A DNA stretch of 64,000 nucleotides from Bacillus methanolicus (GTDB lineage Bacteria; Bacillota; Bacilli; Bacillales; Cytobacillaceae), in NCBI RefSeq assembly GCF_028888695.1, contig NZ_PNFF01000001.1, positions 1,373,501 through 1,437,500 on the forward strand, read 5' to 3'. Each line of letters begins with the position of its first letter. Within the stretch, counting starts at the first letter, position 1. A program made the position numbers and the translations under genes. Shown one piece after another: positions 25,996 to 35,946 of the stretch. The notes under the pieces were generated by a model. The model was not told where the DNA came from and did no database searches. It saw nothing but the letters and a program-made list of their open reading frames with translations.

Positions 25996-28284
25996 TTGAG
26001 TACTGAAACCTATTCAGATCTTCATTACGTGTTGGAAGCTGTCAACCAGGCTGCAAACAAATATGATATCGATGCTACTGAAATCACGAAACGAATAAAA
26101 GAACTGAACGCAACTGAGTCTGAAGCAAACCAACAAGCTTTATTTTATGCTTTAAATCACATAGCGATGGATCAGCCTAATTGGACGTTTGTCGCGGCCC
26201 GTTTATACCTTAATGAATTATATGAAAAGGCAGCAACCAATCGATGCTATGACCGCTCTTCAAAGTATGGTGATTTTTATCAGCTCATCAAAGTATTAAC
26301 CGAAAAAGGGATTTATTCTAGTGATCTTCTGTCCTTTTATACGAAAGATGAAATCGATGAGTTGGGAAAAGAGATAGATCCTGATCGCGATCATTTATTT
26401 AATTATATAGGACTTTTTTTGCTTGCTGACCGATATCTTGCAAAAGATCACGATCGGAATATTTATGAGCTTCCACAGGAGCGTTTCATGATTATTGCCA
26501 TGACCATTATGAAACTCGAAAACCAGTCTATCCGATTAGACCTTGTTAAGGAAGCGTATTGGGCATTAAGTAATCTTTATATGACAGTAGCTACCCCTAC
26601 ACTATCAAATGCCGGTAAAAGTTACGGCCAACTTTCATCATGCTTTATTGATACGGTCGATGATTCTCTCGATGGCATTTATTTGAATAATTGGGATATC
26701 GCAAGATTAAGTAAAGACGGGGGCGGCATTGGAATCTATTTCGGAAAGGTACGGGCACTTGGTTCCGATATCAAAAAATTTAAAGGGAATTCTTCCGGGG
26801 TTGTGCCATGGATTCGATTAATTAATGATACTGCCGTTAGTGTCGACCAATTGGGGCAGCGGCAAGGGGCCGTGGCTGTTTATCTTGACATATTCCATAA
26901 AGACATCATGAACGGATTTCTTGATTTAAAAACGAATAATGGAGATGAACGCCGAAAAGCACATGATATTTTCACAGGTGTGACAATACCAGATTTGTTT
27001 ATGGAAAAATTGCAGGAAATAGATGAAAACGGAAGAAGCATCGGGCTATGGCATACATTCTGTCCTCATCAAGTCAAACAAATCATGGGATGGAAAGATG
27101 AACATGGTAATCCCCTCGGACTTGAAGATTTTTATGATGAAATAGATAAAAAATATTTTACGGAGAAATACGAAGAAGCTGTCAATCACCCGCTTCTGCC
27201 CCGTAAAACCTATCGCGCAATGGATATAATGGCCCGTATTATGATCGCGCAGTTGGAAACAGGAACGCCTTATATGTTCTACCGTGATGAAGTGAACCGG
27301 CAAAACCCGAACAAGCATTTATTAAGTGAAGGACGCACTTCCATCTTTTGCAGTAATTTATGTACAGAGATTGCTCAAAATATGTCGACGACAACGATCA
27401 TAAAAGAATATCAAGATAAGGATGGAAATATCGTTATCGTTCGGAAACCAGGGGATTTCGTTGTTTGTAACCTGTCCTCTATTAATCTGGCAAAAGCTGT
27501 TCCAGCAAATGTGTTGGAGCGTTTAATCCGTATTCAAGTCAGAATGCTGGATAATGTCATTGACTTAAATACGATATCGGTAGGTCAGGCACAACAAACA
27601 AATAAAAAATACCGAGCAGTCGGTTTGGGTACATTTGGCTGGCATCACCTTCTTGCTCTTGAGGGGATTCATTGGGAGTCTGAAGAGGCTGTTCGATACG
27701 CAGATAAACTTTATGAAGAGATTGCATACTACACCATCTGTACTTCCATGGAACTTGCAAAGGAAAAAGGACCATACAGCCAATTTATAGGTTCGGAGTG
27801 GCATACTGGTCTTTATTTTGAACGAAGAAACTATGTTTCAAGCCGCTGGATCGAATTAAAAGAAGCTGTAGCCAAACATGGAATTCGGAACGGCTGGCTG
27901 ATGGCGATTGCACCTAACTCATCAACAGCGAAAATCGGCGGTTCAACAGATGGAATCGATCCTTTATACGCAGTAGAATACGCTGAAGAAAAGAAAAATT
28001 TTAAATTTAAAGTAACAGCCCCAGATTTGAATCATGTCACCTACAATTATTATCGCCGCGCGAGACATGAATTAGATCAACGATGGAGCATTAGACAAAA
28101 TGCGGCACGCCAGCGCCATATTGACCAAGCGATCAGCTTTAACTTATATGTGCGGCACGATATTAAAGCAAAAGATTTATTAAACCTCCATCTCGAAGCA
28201 TGGAAGCAAGGGTTAAAAACTACTTACTACGTAAGGAGCACATCCCAAGCTGAAATAGAAGAGTGCGAAGCCTGCCAAAGCTAA
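25996..28284 (+). CDS. nrdA: Ribonucleoside-diphosphate reductase, alpha subunit
   Basis: A class I large subunit of 762 residues, which reduces ribonucleotides with the radical made by the beta subunit. Diagnostic parts are SSCFIDTVDDSL, DGGGIGI, the active-site NLCTEI, PNSSTAKIGGSTDGIDPLY near the end, and a C-terminal ECEACQS pair that takes electrons from thioredoxin. I place the start at TTG 25996 because AGGAGG lies seven bases before it; the longer frame from 25933 runs through the riboswitch terminator. It is controlled by the cobalamin riboswitch. Confidence 0.93.
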   Translation: MSTETYSDLHYVLEAVNQAANKYDIDATEITKRIKELNATESEANQQALFYALNHIAMDQPNWTFVAARLYLNELYEKAATNRCYDRSSKYGDFYQLIKVLTEKGIYSSDLLSFYTKDEIDELGKEIDPDRDHLFNYIGLFLLADRYLAKDHDRNIYELPQERFMIIAMTIMKLENQSIRLDLVKEAYWALSNLYMTVATPTLSNAGKSYGQLSSCFIDTVDDSLDGIYLNNWDIARLSKDGGGIGIYFGKVRALGSDIKKFKGNSSGVVPWIRLINDTAVSVDQLGQRQGAVAVYLDIFHKDIMNGFLDLKTNNGDERRKAHDIFTGVTIPDLFMEKLQEIDENGRSIGLWHTFCPHQVKQIMGWKDEHGNPLGLEDFYDEIDKKYFTEKYEEAVNHPLLPRKTYRAMDIMARIMIAQLETGTPYMFYRDEVNRQNPNKHLLSEGRTSIFCSNLCTEIAQNMSTTTIIKEYQDKDGNIVIVRKPGDFVVCNLSSINLAKAVPANVLERLIRIQVRMLDNVIDLNTISVGQAQQTNKKYRAVGLGTFGWHHLLALEGIHWESEEAVRYADKLYEEIAYYTICTSMELAKEKGPYSQFIGSEWHTGLYFERRNYVSSRWIELKEAVAKHGIRNGWLMAIAPNSSTAKIGGSTDGIDPLYAVEYAEEKKNFKFKVTAPDLNHVTYNYYRRARHELDQRWSIRQNAARQRHIDQAISFNLYVRHDIKAKDLLNLHLEAWKQGLKTTYYVRSTSQAEIEECEACQS

Positions 28285-28345
28285 AACGGGGGAACAGGCC
28301 ACCGTTTCTTTAAAGTGCTAAAATGATTTTCAGGAGGGTGCTTTG

Positions 28346-29392
28346 ATGAACATACATTCACCATTAAAAAGAATTAAGCTGCTTAATCCACAGCATCCAA
28401 ATAAATCGACAAGTATAATAAATGGGGAATCTTCCGGGTTATTAAACTGGAATGATATCGCTTATCCTCAAATGTATAATTTATATCAAACCTTACTATC
28501 GAATTTTTGGAAAGCTCAGGAGATCAACATGCAAGATGATATCAAACAATGGGATCTCCTCAGTAAAATTGAACAGGATGTTTTTTTGCGCATTAACACA
28601 CAATTGGCTTCTCTGGATAGCTTGCAAACACCTACAATGTTCCAGGTAATGGATTATGTGACAGATTCCAGCTTTAAAGCTATTTTTGCCGTTATTTCTC
28701 AACAAGAAGCAGTTCACAATGAGTCATATTCTTATATCTTAAGCTCGCTTGTCCCGTTAAGTGAACAAAACCACCGCTTCAATCAAGCAAAAAATGATCC
28801 AATTGTCCAAAAGCGAAACCAACTTATATTAGATGTATATGAAGATTTTCGCGAAAATCCTACACCGCTAAATCTGTTTAAACTTGGTGTAAATTCTATT
28901 AATCTTGAAGGCATTTATTTTTATGCAGGATTTGCCTTTTTCTATAATCTGGCCCGACAGCAAAAAATGTTGAAGACAAGTACAATGATTAGCTATATCC
29001 AACGGGATGAAATGCAGCATGCCTATTTTATATCCCAATTTATACGAATTCTATTAACGGAAAACCCAGAATTAAACACAGCTGAAAATATTGATTATAT
29101 CTACCATACAATTGGACAGGCTGTTCAGCTTGAAAAAGAGTGGGCACATTTCATCTTAAAGGATATAGACGGTATTGATTTGTATGAATTCGACGGCTAC
29201 ATCGAATATTTGGCAAATAAACGTTTGCGTCAGCTTGGATTGCAAAATTTTTATAAAGACAGGGACAACCCAATGCCATGGATCCACGTATTTAGTGATG
29301 AGATGATCAATGAAACAAAATCGGACTTCTTTGAACAAAAGTCTAGAACATATACAAAAGTGACTCAGTCAAACGGTTTCGATGAATTATAG
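28346..29392 (+). CDS. nrdB: Ribonucleoside-diphosphate reductase, beta subunit
   Basis: A 348-residue ferritin-like subunit that makes the tyrosyl radical. All six metal ligands can be placed: Asp91, Glu121, His124, Glu188, Glu222 and His225. The radical Tyr128 stands in EAVHNESY, four residues after the His as in Escherichia coli. This excludes the Tyr-less Mn/Fe class. It follows the alpha gene by 61 bp with AGGAGGG before the ATG, and a flavodoxin gene follows 10 bp later. Confidence 0.94.
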   Translation: MNIHSPLKRIKLLNPQHPNKSTSIINGESSGLLNWNDIAYPQMYNLYQTLLSNFWKAQEINMQDDIKQWDLLSKIEQDVFLRINTQLASLDSLQTPTMFQVMDYVTDSSFKAIFAVISQQEAVHNESYSYILSSLVPLSEQNHRFNQAKNDPIVQKRNQLILDVYEDFRENPTPLNLFKLGVNSINLEGIYFYAGFAFFYNLARQQKMLKTSTMISYIQRDEMQHAYFISQFIRILLTENPELNTAENIDYIYHTIGQAVQLEKEWAHFILKDIDGIDLYEFDGYIEYLANKRLRQLGLQNFYKDRDNPMPWIHVFSDEMINETKSDFFEQKSRTYTKVTQSNGFDEL

Positions 29393-29402
29393 GGGTTAAA
29401 AG

Positions 29403-29837
29403 ATGAATATAGCCATCGTTTATACTTCTATAACAGGAAACACAAAAGAACTGGTGAGTATACTCCACCAGTTCTTTCTGAAATATCCTTTAAATATTGC
29501 ACTATATTCTATTGATCAGTTTCCAATCGGTCAGTTAAATCAATTTCATGCAATTATAGTTGCAACCTATACATGGGGAAACGGAGATATCCCTCAAGAG
29601 ATGAAAGAACTATATCGAGCCTTTGAGAACCAAGATGTAAAAAATGTGATTACAGGCGTGGTCGGGACCGGAGATCGGTTTTATCCTAAATTTTGTGGTG
29701 CAGTGGATGTATTCAGAGATATGTTATATGTTCACACAAATTTAGCTGCTACTTTAAAAGTAGAGCTGATGCCGCAGTCGCAAGACATCGAAAGGTGCAT
29801 AAAGTTCGTTGACTGCATTGTAAAACGATTAATTTAA
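29403..29837 (+). CDS. Flavodoxin in the ribonucleotide reductase operon
   Basis: A 144-residue short-chain flavodoxin. The phosphate loop is TSITGNTKE, and the flavin loops are TYTWGNGDIP and GTGDRFYPKFCGAVD. The last block is of true flavodoxins rather than NrdI, which lacks it. Being 10 bp after the beta gene, it likely serves as electron donor for radical formation or repair, as NrdI does elsewhere; this is inferred from position. Confidence 0.85.
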   Translation: MNIAIVYTSITGNTKELVSILHQFFLKYPLNIALYSIDQFPIGQLNQFHAIIVATYTWGNGDIPQEMKELYRAFENQDVKNVITGVVGTGDRFYPKFCGAVDVFRDMLYVHTNLAATLKVELMPQSQDIERCIKFVDCIVKRLI

Positions 29838-29879
29838 CATAATTTTTATATTCTGCAAAAAGATGTTTTAGATTCTATC

Positions 29880-30083
29880 CATACCTTGTCCTGGCGTCAT
29901 TGCTACTTTCCAAGCGTTTTCTTCTTTGGACGGGTTTATGCATCTTTTGGAGGTGTATTTATTGTTCTTTCCGTTTTATGAGGATGGTGGATCAATAAGA
30001 AAACACCTGATTTGTATGATAGGATAGTCGCAAGTATTTGTTTAATTGGTGTTGCCACTATGTTATGGGGTCCTAGACATTGA
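29880..30083 (+). pseudogene. C-terminal remnant of a YnfA-family (UPF0060) membrane protein
   Basis: The readable part IATFQAFSS then, after a frameshift, FGRVYASFGGVFIVLSVL, a TGA where the family has Trp, and GWWINKKTPDLYDRIVAS to MLWGPRH. It matches the second half of YnfA. The 5' half is missing. With one shift and one stop it cannot be functional. Confidence 0.8.
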
Positions 30084-30116
30084 AATAGAGAGAATATGAC
30101 GTTCTCCCATGGTTAT

Positions 30117-30806
30117 TTATCCTGCACAGCAAGAAAGTTTAGACACATCCTTATCGATAGTAAGAGCGACTAATTTTAATCCTTCTGCCATCGTTAAATA
30201 TGGTGCCAGAGTCTCTTGCAGGTCTTCTACTGTTAACCCAAATTTCACAGCTAATGTGGCTGCATAGATCACATCTCCTGCATTTTCTGCTACTACATGA
30301 ACTCCTAATACTTTCAATGTTTTCGCATCTGCTATTAATTTAAAGACACCAGTGGTTTCGCGATTGGCAATAGCTCGTGGCACAGCTTCTAATGGTAAGA
30401 CCGATGTTTTGACTTGAATTCCTTTTTCTTTTGCCTGTTGTTCCGTCAAACCCACAGTGGCAATTGATGGAGTAGTGAATGTGGCACCTGGAACCACTTC
30501 TAAATTTAATTTGCGATTCATCGCACCAATCGCATTATCCGCAACAATTCCTCCTTGGTAAGCAGCTGCGTATACAAATTGAGGGCCCATTATTACATCT
30601 CCGGCTGCATATATGCGAGGATTTGTTGTTCTCGAGTATTCATCAATAACGACTTCTCCTCGAGAACCTACCTCTACATGAGCTGCTTCCAAATTAAGGG
30701 ATTCAGTATTCGGTTTTCTCCCTGTAGCAATCAATAGTTGTTCTGATTTAATCACTTTCTTTTTGCCGTCGACCTCAACATAAACTTTTTTGGCTTCATT
30801 TCTAAC
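30117..30806 (-). pseudogene. merA: 3' fragment of mercuric reductase merA
   Basis: The fragment covers the central and C-terminal part of Mer[15 protein letters not shown] (FAD contact), the dimerisation domain with [14 protein letters not shown], and the C-terminal SCCAG Cys pair that binds Hg(II). The N-terminal metal domain and the redox-active Cys motif are absent. In the first codons (near 30806) the sequence changes to the 3' end of a membrane-protein gene read in another frame. The fragment alone cannot reduce mercury. Confidence 0.88.
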
Positions 30807-31684
30807 TTTTTATACGCCAACACCGATGCAAACATAAATACACATGTAATCAACGACCCTAGCGGCAACATTGCTACGAGATCATCAGGGAAGACAAACG
30901 GGAGCAGTGGAAATGCGTACACTGCCGGAACACGAATGCCAACAATTTGTAACAGTATAAGCATCAAAATCATATCTAACAGCGTTACCAATACCCACGA
31001 ATCAATCGCAAAGTACAACAGTGTTCCGACAGTCGCAGATATTGTCAGAACAAGCCCTTGTTTAAAAGCCATTTTTCCGTTATACATCGGCTTTTGAAGT
31101 GACTCATACACAACAACAAGGATAGGCGGGATAGCGATCAATTCATAGCCAAACGACCAGCATAGACCAATCCACGCAAAAACGATTCCTAAGTACACTA
31201 GCTTGTACTTATACTGTATGTTCACTTTCTTCTCAAGTCCTTTGTTCAAACCAAATACGAGAACCCCAAGCATCAATATAAAAGTAAAAACGAATACCGA
31301 TATAATAAATGACCATTCGTTTGCATCTGTCACGACCGGAAGCAAACCCGTTGCAATGGAGGGGCCCAAGTTCGATCGTATGATACGCAAAAAGAGCATC
31401 ATTAAGATAAGTGTAAGGATTACTTTTCCTACTAATGCAATGTGTAATTGATTAACAAGAAAACCGATCACAGCAGTGAAAGACGGTGCGAGAAAAATCT
31501 TCGATGGCTGCCTGATCCATCCCGCTTCCCGGTATACCCACATGGCAATCGCCATTGCCGCAATTTCCGGCAAAATAATTTCAGGATCTTTCAATAATAC
31601 GGAAGTTGTAATCATCGCAAGAATGATTGCAAAGGCAATAATATAAGAAAAAATGGTTACTTTCTTTGAAACAGCTGAATCCAT
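30752..31684 (-). CDS. Multi-pass membrane protein of unknown function, C-terminus fused to merA debris
   Basis: About 310 residues with nine or ten hydrophobic spans and a Gly-Pro-containing loop ([17 protein letters not shown]). I do not recognise the family. MDSAVSKK at 31684 is the start, with AAGGAAGG seven bases upstream, although the frame is open to 31717. The last 17 residues (after LAYKK) are merA sequence read out of frame, so the original C-terminus is lost or altered. It may still be functional if only a short tail was replaced. Confidence 0.7.
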   Translation of the reverse strand: MDSAVSKKVTIFSYIIAFAIILAMITTSVLLKDPEIILPEIAAMAIAMWVYREAGWIRQPSKIFLAPSFTAVIGFLVNQLHIALVGKVILTLILMMLFLRIIRSNLGPSIATGLLPVVTDANEWSFIISVFVFTFILMLGVLVFGLNKGLEKKVNIQYKYKLVYLGIVFAWIGLCWSFGYELIAIPPILVVVYESLQKPMYNGKMAFKQGLVLTISATVGTLLYFAIDSWVLVTLLDMILMLILLQIVGIRVPAVYAFPLLPFVFPDDLVAMLPLGSLITCVFMFASVLAYKKLEMKPKKFMLRSTAKRK

Positions 31685-32041
31685 GTTAATCCTTCCTTTT
31701 ACTCGTGTTATTTCCATAAATAATGTTTATATGATTCCCGCAAATTTTTTAAATAAAGAACTAGTTGAATTACACAATGAACATGACAAATGCAGCGAAA
31801 CAATCGTTGGAAAGTATATTTGCATAATGAAGGAGATTTTTTTCATAATTTTAGCAGAAATATCGACACTTATATAATATTTTGCTTATATTTAATATTT
31901 GTTTATAGATAGGCATTCTGTTTATGCGCAGGAGACAGATATTGAAACAAGAGAAAGAAAAATGTAGTCGACTAGGTTTGTTAAAGAAACTAGTAAATCC
32001 AGATGTCTTAAAGTGGCTGCGATCACTGTAACACGTTTAAT
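31685..32041. other. Intergenic stretch with one possible 35-residue frame
   Basis: No clear gene. A plus-strand frame at 31924-32031 (MRRRQILKQEKEKCSRLGLL...) is Lys/Arg-rich and could be a gene remnant, but it lacks a good ribosome site. Confidence 0.3.
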
Positions 32042-32075
32042 AAAAAGACGCTTGGATAATAAAGTTTATCCAAGC
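32042..32075 (-). terminator. Terminator of the ars operon
   Basis: GCTTGGATAA and TTATCCAAGC pair perfectly (32050-32059 with 32066-32075), and on the minus strand GTCTTTTTA follows. It lies about 75 bp past the arsC stop. Confidence 0.85.
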
Positions 32076-32148
32076 GCTTCTGTGTGCTATTTTGTTTTTA
32101 TTTTACCTTCTGCTGTTCGCCAATTTCCAATCTTTTGGTTTTTAAAGA

Positions 32149-32568
32149 TTATTCACCAGTTTCCGCAAAGCGTTTAATACGCTCTCCAATTTCATCACGG
32201 ACTCGTTGGAAAACTGCCCATTTTTCCTCTTCTGTTCCTTCTGCTCTTGCCGGATCGTCAAATCCCCAGTGTACCCGTTTCACACGAGGAGGAGTGGTTG
32301 GACATTTATCAGCTGCATCCCCGCATAATGTTACGACTAAATCTGCATGATTTAAGATTTCAGGATCAATGAGATCTGAAGTTTGGTTCGAAATATCGAT
32401 TCCTACCTCTTTCATTGCTTTTACTGCATTTGGATTTAAACCATGAGCTTCAATTCCGGCACTATATACATTCCACTCATCACCTAAATATTTCTTTGCC
32501 CATCCTTCTGCCATTTGGCTGCGGCAAGAGTTCCCTGTACATAAGAAGTAGATTGTCTTTTTCGCCAT
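32149..32568 (-). CDS. arsC: Thioredoxin-coupled arsenate reductase
   Basis: A 139-residue enzyme of the low-molecular-weight phosphatase fold that reduces arsenate to arsenite for export. The phosphate loop CTGNSCRS holds the nucleophile Cys10, and Cys82 and Cys89 (LCGDAADKC) complete the three-Cys relay used by Gram-positive ArsC. It is the last gene of arsR-arsB-arsC, 31 bp after arsB. Confidence 0.96.
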   Translation of the reverse strand: MAKKTIYFLCTGNSCRSQMAEGWAKKYLGDEWNVYSAGIEAHGLNPNAVKAMKEVGIDISNQTSDLIDPEILNHADLVVTLCGDAADKCPTTPPRVKRVHWGFDDPARAEGTEEEKWAVFQRVRDEIGERIKRFAETGE

Positions 32569-32599
32569 GTTTCATGTCTCCTTAGTTGTAAAATATGTA

Positions 32600-33895
32600 T
32601 TACAAAATCAATAACCAAAGATAAAGTCCTAAAAGGGTGATGAATAAAGTAGGAATTGTTAAAACAATCCCAGTTTTAAAGTAAGTACCCCAAGAGATTT
32701 TCACTCCTTTAAGGGACAATACATGCAGCCAAAGAAGAGTTGCAAGGGATCCGATCGGTGTAATCTTTGGTCCTAAGTCAGAACCAATGACATTTGCGTA
32801 AATTAACGCTTCCTTCATCGTACCTGTTGCATTCGTCGTATCAATAGCCAATGCGTCAATCATAACCGTCGGCATGTTGTTCATAACGGAAGAAAGAATG
32901 GCTGCGATAAAGCCCATCGCCATTGTTCCAACAAACAATCCTTGATCGACGCCCAATTGGATCACGTCAGCTAAGACGTTCGTTAAACCAACATTTCGCA
33001 ATCCATAAACAACAACATACATCCCAATCGAGAAAAAGACGATGGCCCAAGGTGCTCCTTTCAGCACTTGCTTCGTATGAACCACAGGGCTTTTTCTAGA
33101 CACGATTAAAAAGAAAATAGCTATAATGCCTGAAATAATGGAAACCGGAATACTGAAAAATTCGCTGATAAAATATCCTATCAGCAAGACACCAAGAACA
33201 ATCCAAGATAAGCGGAACATTTTTTCATCTTGTATCGCCTCTACAGGCTTTTTCAACTGAGCTAAATTGTATTGTTTTGGAATATGTCGTCGGAAGTATA
33301 AATACAAAACAACAATACTTGCAAACAATGAGAAGAAGTTCGGAACGATCATACGAGAAGCAAATTCCGAGAATTGGATTCCAAAGAAGTCAGCTGAAAC
33401 AATGTTCACTAGATTACTTACTACCAATGGCAAGGATGTTGTATCCGCAATAAATCCACTAGCTATAATAAATGGGAATACTTTTTTTTCATCAAAATTC
33501 AACGCCCTGACCATGGCAAGGACGATTGGCGTTAAGATTAAAGCTGCCCCATCGTTGGCGAAAAATGCTGCCACAAGAGCTCCCAAAATCGAAACGTACA
33601 CAAACATGCGTATACCATTTCCTTTAGCTGCTCTAGCCATATGAAGAGCTGACCATTCGAAGAAACCAATCTCATCCAGAATTAATGAAATGATAATAAT
33701 AGCAATAAATGCTAAAGTGGCATTCCATACAATTTGTGTAACATCTAAAACATCCTGAAAGTCAACAACACCAGCTAGTAAGGCCAGTAACGCTCCCCCG
33801 CAGGCAGACCATCCGATGGATAAATTTTTAGGCTGCCATATCACTAAAATAAGGGTCACCAAAAAAATCAATGATGCCAATATAATCGATATCAA
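32600..33895 (-). CDS. arsB: Arsenite efflux membrane protein
   Basis: A 431-residue permease with about twelve spans that exports arsenite and antimonite. The sequence follows Gram-positive ArsB throughout, for example [38 protein letters not shown] and the C-terminal [21 protein letters not shown]. No arsA is present, so it works as a secondary carrier. It lies 20 bp after arsR. Confidence 0.95.
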   Translation of the reverse strand: MISIILASLIFLVTLILVIWQPKNLSIGWSACGGALLALLAGVVDFQDVLDVTQIVWNATLAFIAIIIISLILDEIGFFEWSALHMARAAKGNGIRMFVYVSILGALVAAFFANDGAALILTPIVLAMVRALNFDEKKVFPFIIASGFIADTTSLPLVVSNLVNIVSADFFGIQFSEFASRMIVPNFFSLFASIVVLYLYFRRHIPKQYNLAQLKKPVEAIQDEKMFRLSWIVLGVLLIGYFISEFFSIPVSIISGIIAIFFLIVSRKSPVVHTKQVLKGAPWAIVFFSIGMYVVVYGLRNVGLTNVLADVIQLGVDQGLFVGTMAMGFIAAILSSVMNNMPTVMIDALAIDTTNATGTMKEALIYANVIGSDLGPKITPIGSLATLLWLHVLSLKGVKISWGTYFKTGIVLTIPTLFITLLGLYLWLLIL

Positions 33896-33915
33896 TGTAC
33901 AAACCTCCGCTGTTC

Positions 33916-34263
33916 TTACTCACAAGAAATGCGCAACCCTTGTTTTTCCAGCTCTTCTAAATATCCCTCCTGACTTGGAAGATAATCTAAAATGCATTGT
34001 ACAACGTCATGAACATCACTTTCTTTATTCATAGAATAGTAAATCCATTGTCCGCTTCGTCTTTCTTTCACAAGGCCGGCATCCTTCAGCTTACGCAAAT
34101 GTTGGCTGATGGCTGGTTGACTCGTCTTAAAAATGGCTACAAATTCACATACACAATACTCATTCTCTTGCAGCAATTTCATCATTGTGAGTCGAGTCTT
34201 ATCGCCAAGTAATTTCAATACTGTTGCGGCTTTCTCGATTTCAACCATAGATTTTACGTTCAC
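33916..34263 (-). CDS. arsR: Arsenic-responsive repressor ArsR
   Basis: A winged-helix repressor of about 115 residues with the metal-sensing CVC of EYCVCEF in the recognition-helix region and [19 protein letters not shown] as the DNA-reading helix. I took the GTG at 34263, ten bases after GGAGG; the frame is open for eight more codons to an ATG, and an ATG five codons downstream is the other choice. An AT-rich inverted repeat at about 34295-34320 is a likely operator. Confidence 0.92.
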   Translation of the reverse strand: MNVKSMVEIEKAATVLKLLGDKTRLTMMKLLQENEYCVCEFVAIFKTSQPAISQHLRKLKDAGLVKERRSGQWIYYSMNKESDVHDVVQCILDYLPSQEGYLEELEKQGLRISCE

Positions 34264-34472
34264 CTTTCCTGACACCTCCAATGTCATTAATTATCATATA
34301 ATAATAAGCTTATATAAGCAACCACTTTTATATTTCATATCTACTTGTAGTACTTATTAATGAATATTAAGGAGCAAGGGTATATATAATGGGGAAAGTA
34401 ATCCGTAAATTGTGGAAGGTAACTCTAAGAATTTAGCGAATCTATTATTAACAAATCTTAGGAGGGATTTTT

Positions 34473-34976
34473 TTGTTCCAAACATTAGACAATTTTTTTA
34501 GATCTTGGGAATTCGAAGAAAGGGCAACTCAAAGAATATTAGATAATCTCACTGATGATTCACTTAGACAGGAAGTTACTTCACAGAACTGGACATTAGG
34601 ACGTATTGCATGGCATACCGTAACCGCAATTCATATCATTTCCTCACATTCAGGACTAACGTTTGAAGCCCCATCTGAAGATTGGCCCATCCCTGCTTCT
34701 GCTCAGTTTATAGCTGAAAGCTATCATCAAGCCAGTGCTGCATTTATACAGGAAATTAAGACCCAATGGACCGATAATAACCTGAAAGACTTAACCGCCT
34801 TTTTTGGCCAACAAATGCCAAACGGGCTACTTTTGCTGTTTTTGATTCAGCATCAAGTCCACCATCGGGGACAGATGACGGTTCTTATGAGACAAGCTGG
34901 ATTAAACGTTCCCGGCATTTACGGCCCTTCAAAAGAGGAATGGGCCAATTTAGTTATGGAAGCTCCAAAAATGTAA
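34473..34976 (+). CDS. DinB-family protein
   Basis: A 167-residue four-helix protein of the DinB/YfiT fold. Metal-binding His are visible in GRIAWHTVTAIH (about 48) and in HQVHHRGQ (about 129-132), the usual His triad. Members are often thiol (bacillithiol)-dependent transferases. It starts with TTG, with AGGAGGG six to seven bases upstream, stands alone and is followed by a good terminator. Substrate unknown. Confidence 0.85.
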   Translation: MFQTLDNFFRSWEFEERATQRILDNLTDDSLRQEVTSQNWTLGRIAWHTVTAIHIISSHSGLTFEAPSEDWPIPASAQFIAESYHQASAAFIQEIKTQWTDNNLKDLTAFFGQQMPNGLLLLFLIQHQVHHRGQMTVLMRQAGLNVPGIYGPSKEEWANLVMEAPKM

Positions 34977-34996
34977 ACTAGTTATAACAAAAGGTT

Positions 34997-35021
34997 TAGC
35001 CAACATTTGTTGGCTATTTTT
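34997..35021 (+). terminator. Terminator of the DinB-family gene
   Basis: TAGCCAACA pairs perfectly with TGTTGGCTA and is followed by five T, 20 bp after the stop codon. Confidence 0.85.
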
Positions 35022-35124
35022 GTGTCAAATAAGGAAATGAAGCAAAACAAAAGACGGAAACTGTCCAATAATTAAAAATATATTCCGACCAAACTGTGAA
35101 GCAATGCAAATCGCAAAAGAGACT

Positions 35125-35580
35125 CTAAAAAGAGCCCCTTTTGCGTTTATATAATCCTGTCACTTGGAAAGCATCTCTTTCAACAATACGATATTTCATT
35201 GGTACTGCTCCTTTCAGACTTACCTGTATGGTCAATCGGTTATAGGATTGTAGTTTTCCAATCCCTTTTCTTGATTCGCTTGGTGTGACACCATGTTGTT
35301 TACGAAAAGCTTTTGAAAAAGACTCCGGTGTATCGTAGCCATATTTAAAAGCAATGTCGATTATTTTGCTATTTGTACTAGACAATTCTTGAGCTGCTAA
35401 TGTTAAACGGCGATGACGAAGATATTCTCCTACAGAAATATCAGTCAATATCATAAATATACGCTGCAAGTGAGAGGGAGATATATTGGCTTGTTTAGCT
35501 ATCTCTTCTATAGTGATATGATCCAATAAATGTTCTTCCATGTAGTCGATCGCCTTCTGTAATGATTCAACCAATGCCAT
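35125..35580 (-). CDS. AraC-family regulator, C-terminally truncated
   Basis: About 151 residues. The N-terminal double helix-turn-helix is complete (HITIEEIAKQANISPSHLQRIF and DIAFKYGYDTPESFSKAFRKQHGVTPS). It continues into MKYRIVERDAFQVTGL, the first strand of a GyrI-like effector domain, and then stops, so nearly all of that domain (about 130 residues) is missing. The stop lies beside a hairpin at about 35117-35148. ATG 35580 has GGAG nine bases upstream. It may be non-functional or effector-blind. Confidence 0.75.
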   Translation of the reverse strand: MALVESLQKAIDYMEEHLLDHITIEEIAKQANISPSHLQRIFMILTDISVGEYLRHRRLTLAAQELSSTNSKIIDIAFKYGYDTPESFSKAFRKQHGVTPSESRKGIGKLQSYNRLTIQVSLKGAVPMKYRIVERDAFQVTGLYKRKRGSF

Positions 35581-35589
35581 ATCTCCCAA

Positions 35590-35911
35590 CTCCTTGAATA
35601 TATTCTATCAATGCTATTTATTTCATTCCTGTCATTTTTTGCTCTGTGTAGACAGTCTTATTTTACATCAGATGTAGTCTAAAAACCCATATTGATTTGA
35701 GACTAGTTCGCGATTATTTGCTTGAAATGAAAGACATATTATTAAAAATTTTTTGCTTTTTCAACTAAAAAATGTATATGTTGAACATAACAGACAAAAA
35801 TACTGATTTATTTCAGTCTGTTTCCTATGTGTTAAGAATTAGCCCAATAATTTAACAGAGCTAATATTAAAAAGTGGGAGTTAGCTATCTCCTACCGGAT
35901 CGTACTGCATT
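35590..35911. other. Intergenic stretch, nothing assigned
   Basis: About 320 AT-rich bases without a gene. Only the promoter of the AraC-type gene is expected here; I could not place it. Confidence 0.35.
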
Positions 35912-35943
35912 AAAAAATGGCTCCCCATATCTCAGGGGAAGCC
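35912..35943 (-). terminator. Terminator of cadCA
   Basis: GGCTTCCCC and GGGGAGCC enclose a short loop and are followed on the minus strand by six T. It starts four bases after the cadA stop codon. Confidence 0.8.
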
Positions 35944-35946
35944 GTT

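Noticed and set aside
29403-29837. NrdI
   Set aside because: The flavin loops (TYTWGNGDIP and GTGDRFYPKFCGAVD) are those of a short-chain flavodoxin.
29996-30010. TGA in the YnfA remnant as another recoded codon
   Set aside because: It replaces Trp in a fragment that also has a frameshift and no 5' half.
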